Shown here: one piece after another, positions 26,166 to 30,070 of the stretch | How positions within the stretch are numbered: position 1 is the stretch's first letter | How the letters are laid out: every line of letters starts with the position of its first letter | Origin: Actinomycetes bacterium | GTDB lineage: Bacteria; Actinomycetota; Actinomycetes; Propionibacteriales; Nocardioidaceae | Reading direction: 5' to 3' | Length of the DNA: 30,070 nucleotides | Assembly: GCA_023396115.1 (NCBI GenBank) | Contig: JAEWXC010000019.1 | Location: 1 to 30,070 of the forward strand | The notes under the pieces: generated by a model | Database searches by the model: none | Seen by the model: only the letters and a program-made list of their open reading frames with translations | Told to the model about the DNA's origin: nothing | Program-made: the position numbers and the translations under genes

Positions 26166-27131
26166 TCAGCGGAAGTCGATCAGCAGCATGTCGGTGTCGG
26201 TGCCGTCGGAGCGGAAGATCTCCTGCGAACGCTCCGCCCGGGCCGCGGTGTCCCGGATCCGGGGGCGCTCGACGGTGGTCTCGTTCTCGCTGGGCTCGTC
26301 CGCTCCGGAGCGGTCGGAGCCGTCGGACTCGTCGGGGGTCTGGGACGTGGCGTCGGTCGCGGCGCCCGGCGGCGGGCTCACCGGCTGGGTCCGCTCCACC
26401 ACCTGGGCCCGGAAGCACCGGGCCAGGTAGGGCAGCTGCATCCCGTCCATCCCGCGCCCGTAGTCGTCGTAGAACGCCACGACCGCGGCCACCGCGGCCT
26501 CGCGCTCCTCCTGCTCCAGCGCCGCGATCTGCGAGCGGGACAGGGCCAGGTCGACCACCGACTCGCGGTTGATGACCTGCCAGTTCTTGAACGTGGCGTC
26601 CTCGACCACCCCGAAGTGCCGCGAGGTGATCAGCGGCTCCACCTCGGCCTCGGCGGCGTCCCGGTCGTCCTGGGTGCCCAGCACGCTGCCCAGCCGGCGC
26701 ACCCACGGGATCTTGGAGTCGCGCACGTGCCAGACCAGCGCGATGTGGCCACCGGGGCGCAGCACCCGGGCGATCTCGGAGATCGCGGGCTCGTGGTCGA
26801 ACCAGTGGAACGCCTGGGCGACCACGACCACGTCGAAGGACTTGTCCTCGAACGGGAGCTCCTCGGCCGAGGCGGTGGTGGTGCGCGCGTCCGGCACGTT
26901 GCGGGCCAGCACGTCGAGCATGCCCTCGTCGGGGTCGGTGGCGTGCACCCGGTGGCCGAGCTCGACCAGGGCCGCGGTCAACTTGCCGGTACCGGCCCCG
27001 AGCTCCAGCACGTCGAGGGGCCGCTCACCGACCAACCAGGCAGCCGCCTCGGCCGTGAACGAGGGACGGCCGCGGTCGTAGGCCTCGGCGACGGGACCGA
27101 AGGAGAGGCGGAGGGGCTGCTCGTCGTTCAT
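26166..27131 (-). CDS. Class I SAM-dependent methyltransferase with acidic C-terminal tail
   Basis: A 321-residue protein. Motif I VLELGAGTGK (41-50), motif II HATDPDEGML, the UbiE/Methyltransf_11-like FDVVVVAQAFHWFD (99-112) and LRPGGHIALVWH are all visible. The substrate is unknown. From about residue 247 the fold is followed by a Pro/Ser/Thr/Asp/Glu-rich stretch, predicted disordered, to about 290, and then a basic-to-hydrophobic end (FRSDGTDTDMLLIDFR). The ATG at 27131 is preferred. TAGCCT (27144-27139) ends 7 bases upstream without a ribosome site, suggesting a leaderless message. A GTG at 27137 would add two residues. It may lie in the same transcript as the kinase genes. Confidence 0.85.
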   Translation of the reverse strand: MNDEQPLRLSFGPVAEAYDRGRPSFTAEAAAWLVGERPLDVLELGAGTGKLTAALVELGHRVHATDPDEGMLDVLARNVPDARTTTASAEELPFEDKSFDVVVVAQAFHWFDHEPAISEIARVLRPGGHIALVWHVRDSKIPWVRRLGSVLGTQDDRDAAEAEVEPLITSRHFGVVEDATFKNWQVINRESVVDLALSRSQIAALEQEEREAAVAAVVAFYDDYGRGMDGMQLPYLARCFRAQVVERTQPVSPPPGAATDATSQTPDESDGSDRSGADEPSENETTVERPRIRDTAARAERSQEIFRSDGTDTDMLLIDFR

Positions 27132-27138
27132 CTCCACA

Positions 27139-27144
27139 AGGCTA
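27139..27144 (-). promoter_or_regulatory. -10 box for leaderless methyltransferase transcript
   Basis: TAGCCT on the - strand, 7 bases before the ATG. There is no Shine-Dalgarno sequence between them and no clear -35 box. Confidence 0.45.
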
Positions 27145-27215
27145 CAAGGGGGCAGCGGCCGATCGTGGGCTCTGACGCACGACGCTCCGAGGACGCGGTG
27201 GCGACGGGCATGGCC

Positions 27216-27221
27216 TAGCGT
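27216..27221 (+). promoter_or_regulatory. -10 box for the Fic-like gene
   Basis: TAGCGT ends 8 bases before the GTG at 27230. The absence of a ribosome site suggests a leaderless transcript. It diverges from the methyltransferase promoter about 75 bases away. Confidence 0.45.
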
Positions 27222-27229
27222 TGGTCGGC

Positions 27230-27949
27230 GTGAGTGCGGACCCGATGGCGTGGCTGATGGAACTGGAGGGCGTCCCCTCGGCGTACGCCGCGACCCGGGA
27301 CGGCATCGACGCGGTGCTGCGCGACCGCGGGCTGCGGCGCACCGCTCCGGCCACGACCGCCGAGTCGCTGCTGCGCGGCGCCTGGGCCTCCGCGGTCCTG
27401 GAGGGCTCGCGCAGCACCCAGACCGACATCGCCGACGGCACCGCTGACCCGGTCGCCGCGGACGCGGTCCGGCTCTCCACCTCGCTGCTCTCCCTGGTCC
27501 CGACGCTGCGCACCGCGCCGCTGCAGGCCCTGGCCCGGCTGCACGCCCTGGCCGCGGCCGGTTCGGTCGACGCCGAGCAGCTGGGGCGCCCGCGGGGGGC
27601 GGGGTCCGCGGCCCGGTTGCAGCAGCTGGCCGGGGTGCTGGCCGCCGAGACCGCCGCGCCGGCCCTGGTGGTGGCGGCCCTGGTCCACGCCGACCTGGCC
27701 ACCGCCGCTCCGTTCCCCTCGCACAACGGGATCGTGGCCCGCGCCGCGGAGCGTCTGGTGCTGGTCTCCCGCGGGGTGGACGAGAAGTCGCTGCTGGTGC
27801 CCGAGGCCGGCCACCTGGCGTTGCGGCCGCAGTACGAGTCGAACCTGCGCGGCTACGCCGGCGGTACCCAGCAGGGGATCCACGCCTGGCTGCTCTACGC
27901 GGCCGAGGCGTTCAGCAAGGGCGCCGACGCCAGCCCCGTCCTCGGCTGA
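27230..27949 (+). CDS. Degenerate Fic-like protein
   Basis: A 239-residue, almost wholly helical, cytosolic protein. SAVLEG at 54-59 fits the class II Fic inhibitory-helix motif (S/T)xxxE(G/N). APFPSHNGIVARAAERLVL at 160-178 lines up with the Fic active loop HPFxxGNGRxxRLL, but the catalytic His is Ala160 and the key Gly and first Arg are changed as well. AMP transfer is therefore unlikely. A scaffold or sensor role is possible. It sits in the conserved neighbourhood of the HAD-IB and ssd genes, probably as the equivalent of the actinobacterial genes often labelled 'oxidoreductase' there. The GTG start at 27230 follows the -10 box. A TTG at 27221 falls inside that box. Confidence 0.75.
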   Translation: MSADPMAWLMELEGVPSAYAATRDGIDAVLRDRGLRRTAPATTAESLLRGAWASAVLEGSRSTQTDIADGTADPVAADAVRLSTSLLSLVPTLRTAPLQALARLHALAAAGSVDAEQLGRPRGAGSAARLQQLAGVLAAETAAPALVVAALVHADLATAAPFPSHNGIVARAAERLVLVSRGVDEKSLLVPEAGHLALRPQYESNLRGYAGGTQQGIHAWLLYAAEAFSKGADASPVLG

Positions 27950-27986
27950 TCCTCCGGGGACCTGTCGCGCGAGCGGGAACGGCGAA

Positions 27987-28014
27987 CGGCACCCCCCGCA
28001 ACCGGGAGGTGCCG
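27987..28014 (+). terminator. Stem-loop after the Fic-like gene
   Basis: CGGCACC (27987-27993) pairs with GGTGCCG (28008-28014). An inner CCC/GGG pair lies past one mismatch. It is placed 37 bases after the stop. Confidence 0.55.
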
Positions 28015-28252
28015 TCGCTGGCACACACGAGCACGGCTACCAAGCGTGCACTCATCGTTGTGACCCCGGGTCGGTCCCGTGGAGTCAGCGCCCTGCTGGA
28101 AGGGTGGATCGCCGCGTGGGTACCGGCCGTGTGTGCAAATCCCTGTGCAGTTGTCCCTGCTCGTGCCTCATGTGTAGCCGGTGCTGCGGGGCGGGGCAAG
28201 GGGCCGGATCGGCCGGGGACAACGACCGGGCGCGGTGACCGGAAGTCGGACG
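28015..28252. other. Intergenic stretch between convergent genes
   Basis: This is the remainder of a 303-base gap. It is lower in GC than its flanks and rich in short TGTGTGCA/GTGCA words (28122-28152). Short frames exist on both strands (for example a - strand ATG near 28060), but none has a ribosome site or the expected third-position GC bias. I see no gene in it. A small RNA cannot be ruled out. Confidence 0.4.
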
Positions 28253-29044
28253 TCAGACGCCGGTGTCGCGGCGCCGCGCGCTGGCCCACCACATGCCGCC
28301 GACGGCCACCGCCCCGCCCACGGCCAGGGCTGCCAGGGTCGGACCGGAGACCGGCATCGGGCTGCGCAGCGCGACGGGTCGGTTGAAGACCAGCACCGGC
28401 CACTCCCGCGCCGTCGCGGTGCGGCGCAGCTCCTTGTCGGGGTTCACCGCGAACGGGTGCCCGACGGCCTCCAGCATCGGCACGTCGGTGACCGAGTCGG
28501 AGTAGGCGTAGCAGGAGTCCAGGTCGTAGCCCAGCTCGGCGGCCAGGGCCTCGACGGCACGAGCCTTCTCCTCGGCGTAGGCGTAGTAGGAGATCTCGCC
28601 GGTGTACCGCCCGTCGACGATCTCCAGGCGGGTGGCCACGACCCGGTCCGCGCCGAGCATCGCGCCGATCGGCTCGACGACCTCGGATCCGCTGGTGGAG
28701 ACGATGACCACGTCGTGCCCGGCCTGCTTGTGCTCGGCGATCAGCTGGACGGCCTCGTCGTAGACGAGCGGGTCGACGACGTTGTGCAGCGTGTCGGCGA
28801 CGATCTCGCGGACCGTGGCCACGTCCCACCCGGCGCACAGCTCGGACATGAACGCCCGCAGCTTCTCCATCTGGTCGTGGTCGGCACCGCCGACCAGGTA
28901 GACGAACTGCGCGTAGGCCGAGCGCAGCACGGCTCGCCGGGAGATCAGACCTCCGGCCTGGAACGGCTTGCTGAAGGCCAACGTGCTCGACTTGGCGATG
29001 ATGGTCTTGTCGAGGTCGAAGAAGGCCGCCGTGCGGTGCGACAT
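28253..29044 (-). CDS. HAD-IB family phosphatase with C-terminal membrane anchor
   Basis: A 263-residue SerB-like hydrolase. Motif I FFDLDKT (D10, D12), motif II VIVSTSGSEVVEP (T117), K160 and motif IV YSDSVTDVPML (D183, D187) are all intact, so catalysis is expected. It differs from phosphoserine phosphatase by a helical cap of about 100 residues and by a C-terminal helix (about 235-254, LAALAVGGAVAVGGMWWAS) followed by basic residues, which would tether it to the membrane. Rv3661 has this architecture and position. The substrate is unknown. The ATG at 29044 gives the conserved start MSHRTAAFFDLDKT. It diverges from ssd. Confidence 0.92.
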   Translation of the reverse strand: MSHRTAAFFDLDKTIIAKSSTLAFSKPFQAGGLISRRAVLRSAYAQFVYLVGGADHDQMEKLRAFMSELCAGWDVATVREIVADTLHNVVDPLVYDEAVQLIAEHKQAGHDVVIVSTSGSEVVEPIGAMLGADRVVATRLEIVDGRYTGEISYYAYAEEKARAVEALAAELGYDLDSCYAYSDSVTDVPMLEAVGHPFAVNPDKELRRTATAREWPVLVFNRPVALRSPMPVSGPTLAALAVGGAVAVGGMWWASARRRDTGV

Positions 29045-29155
29045 GGCCCCATCGTAGGCAGGGGGCCGGTCACCGGGTCGGTCCGAGGCCCGCCCGGCGC
29101 GGCCCCGGTGGGGGTGCCGGCGGCCCCGAGTCGACCTGCCGGACCCTGCCGGTGG

Positions 29156-29211
29156 TCGTCCACAGACCGCTCGTCCACGGGGTTCTCCACGCACCCGGGT
29201 CGACCGGGGTG
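29156..29211 (+). promoter_or_regulatory. TCCAC repeats and palindrome upstream of ssd
   Basis: Three spaced copies of a TC(G/C)TCCAC-like word occur: TCGTCCACAG at 29156, TCGTCCACGG at 29171 and TTCTCCACGC at 29183. They resemble the actinobacterial DnaA box TTGTCCACA with 1-2 mismatches. A near-perfect 20-base palindrome centred on GTCGAC (29192-29211) follows. They lie in the 199-base divergent region between the HAD gene and ssd. Confidence 0.4.
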
Positions 29212-29243
29212 CGGCCGGGTCGGGACCGGCGCAGTCTCGGCGC

Positions 29244-30070
29244 ATGGACGGACCGCTGCTGATCACCACCGACCCGGGCCTGCGTGAGGCGGTGCACCGG
29301 CTGGCTGCCGCGGCCGGGGTGCTGCCCGAGGAGGCCCCGCCGCGCGGGACGTCCACGCGGTGGCGGGCCGCCCCGATGGTGCTGTGCGACGCCGCCGACC
29401 TGGTGGAGCTCGAGGCCTCCGGTGTGCCCCGGCGGGACGGGGTCTGGGTGGTGTCGACCTCGCCGGTGCGCAGCGAGCAGTGGCCGCTGGTGGTGGCCGT
29501 GGGGGCGAGCGGTGTGCTCGAGCTCCCGCAGGACGCCGACCCGCTGGCCCGGCTGCTCGGGGACCTGGCCGACCGGCCCGGTGGCGCCGCCGGCGACGGC
29601 ACCGGACGGGTGCTGGGGGTGCTGGGCGCGTCGGGGGGTGTCGGCGCGAGCGTGCTCGCGGCAGCGCTGGCCTGCCGGGCACCGGGACCCTCGTTGCTGG
29701 TGGACCTGGATCCCGGGGGCGGTGGCGGGGCCCGGCTGCTGGGGGTGGAGCTCAGCGACGGCGTCGGCTGGGAGGAGGTCGCCGCCAGCGACGGTCGGCT
29801 CGGTGCCGGAGCGTTGCGGGGCGCGGTACCGGCCCGCGACGGCACGGGGGTGCTCGGCTGGCGGGGCGTGCCGCGCCCGGTGCCGCCGGAGGTGGTCCGG
29901 GTCGCCCTGGACGCGGCGGTGCGCGGGCACGGCACCGTGGTCCTCGACCTGCCCCGGCACCCGGGCGCGGCCGGCGAGCAGGTGCTGGACCGCTGCGACG
30001 GACTGGTCGTGCTGGTCCGTCCGGACCTGGCCGGGCTCGCCTCCGCCGGTCACCTGCTGGCCGAGCTGGA
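29244..30070 (+). CDS. ssd: Septum site-determining protein Ssd (MinD/CpaE-like), 5' part
   Basis: The gene runs off the window; 275 codons are seen. An N-terminal receiver-like region (LLITTDPGLREAVHRLAAAAG, VVAVGASGVLELPQD) is followed by a ParA/MinD-type ATPase fold starting at LGVLGASGGVGASVLAAALA (about 124-143) and LLVDLDPGGGGGARLLG. The deviant Walker A has neither lysine (SGGVGAS where MinD has KGGxGKT), as is usual in the actinobacterial Ssd/Rv3660c group, so ATP hydrolysis is doubtful. Rv3660c homologues affect septum formation and usually precede tad/flp pilus genes (CpaF-like ATPase). These would be expected beyond 30070. The ATG at 29244 lacks a clear ribosome site. Confidence 0.88.
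   Translation, partial: MDGPLLITTDPGLREAVHRLAAAAGVLPEEAPPRGTSTRWRAAPMVLCDAADLVELEASGVPRRDGVWVVSTSPVRSEQWPLVVAVGASGVLELPQDADPLARLLGDLADRPGGAAGDGTGRVLGVLGASGGVGASVLAAALACRAPGPSLLVDLDPGGGGGARLLGVELSDGVGWEEVAASDGRLGAGALRGAVPARDGTGVLGWRGVPRPVPPEVVRVALDAAVRGHGTVVLDLPRHPGAAGEQVLDRCDGLVVLVRPDLAGLASAGHLLAEL

Noticed and set aside
28020..28250. Small protein genes in the gap between the Fic-like and HAD genes
   Set aside because: Candidate frames lack ribosome sites and third-position GC bias. None resembles a known protein.

Overview
This is a high-GC, densely coded stretch with strong G/C third-position bias, many GTG starts, ATGA/GTGA stop-start overlaps and several apparently leaderless promoters. 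It belongs to an actinobacterium. Gene content and order suggest a Nocardioidaceae-like or other Propionibacteriales chromosome, but the genus is inferred and not proven. I see no rRNA, tRNA, insertion sequence, prophage or CRISPR array.

Layout. (1) Positions 1-7007 hold an actinobacterial core block: crp (-), then nth, a TlpA-like lipoprotein, a CoA-type Nudix hydrolase and the membrane serine protease marP as an overlapping + strand operon. A small Act-holin-type membrane protein (-), nhaA (+) and an Arg-rich secreted protein (+) follow. The same core (crp, nth, TlpA, Nudix, marP, membrane protein, acs ... HAD, ssd) is known from Mycobacterium tuberculosis Rv3676-Rv3660c. (2) acsA (-) lies at 7029-8987. 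(3) Positions 9262-19194 hold a complete nitrate/nitrite assimilation operon: narK transporter, molybdopterin nitrate reductase (broken by one extra G in a homopolymer), FAD/BFD electron-transfer subunit, nirB, nirD, an nnaR-type HemD/winged-helix regulator and a sirohydrochlorin chelatase that supports siroheme supply. (4) A secreted GH16-like protein lies at 19262-20167. (5) Positions 20240-26132 hold two tandem modules on the - strand. One is a DUF485 protein plus ActP acetate symporter preceded by two Crp-type operators. The other is a soluble GAF/LytS kinase, a LytTR regulator, a small two-helix membrane protein and a second SSS symporter. (6) Positions 26166-30070 hold a methyltransferase, a degenerate Fic-like protein, a membrane-anchored HAD-IB phosphatase and the 5' part of ssd, where the core synteny resumes.

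How it fits together. The window links carbon and nitrogen acquisition. A cAMP-type regulator (Crp) is encoded at one end, and Crp-like sites (GTGA-N6-TCAC) occur before the acetate transporter pair and, in weaker form, before crp and acsA. Acetate would enter through ActP and be activated by AcsA. Nitrate would enter through NarK and be reduced to ammonium by NasC/NasB and NirBD, under the operon-encoded NnaR. The kinase/regulator pair next to the second symporter looks like a dedicated carboxylate-sensing uptake circuit. The most notable items are the nitrate reductase frameshift, the tandem Crp operators, the long palindrome after marP, the kinase-regulator-symporter module and the Fic-like protein that has lost its catalytic histidine.
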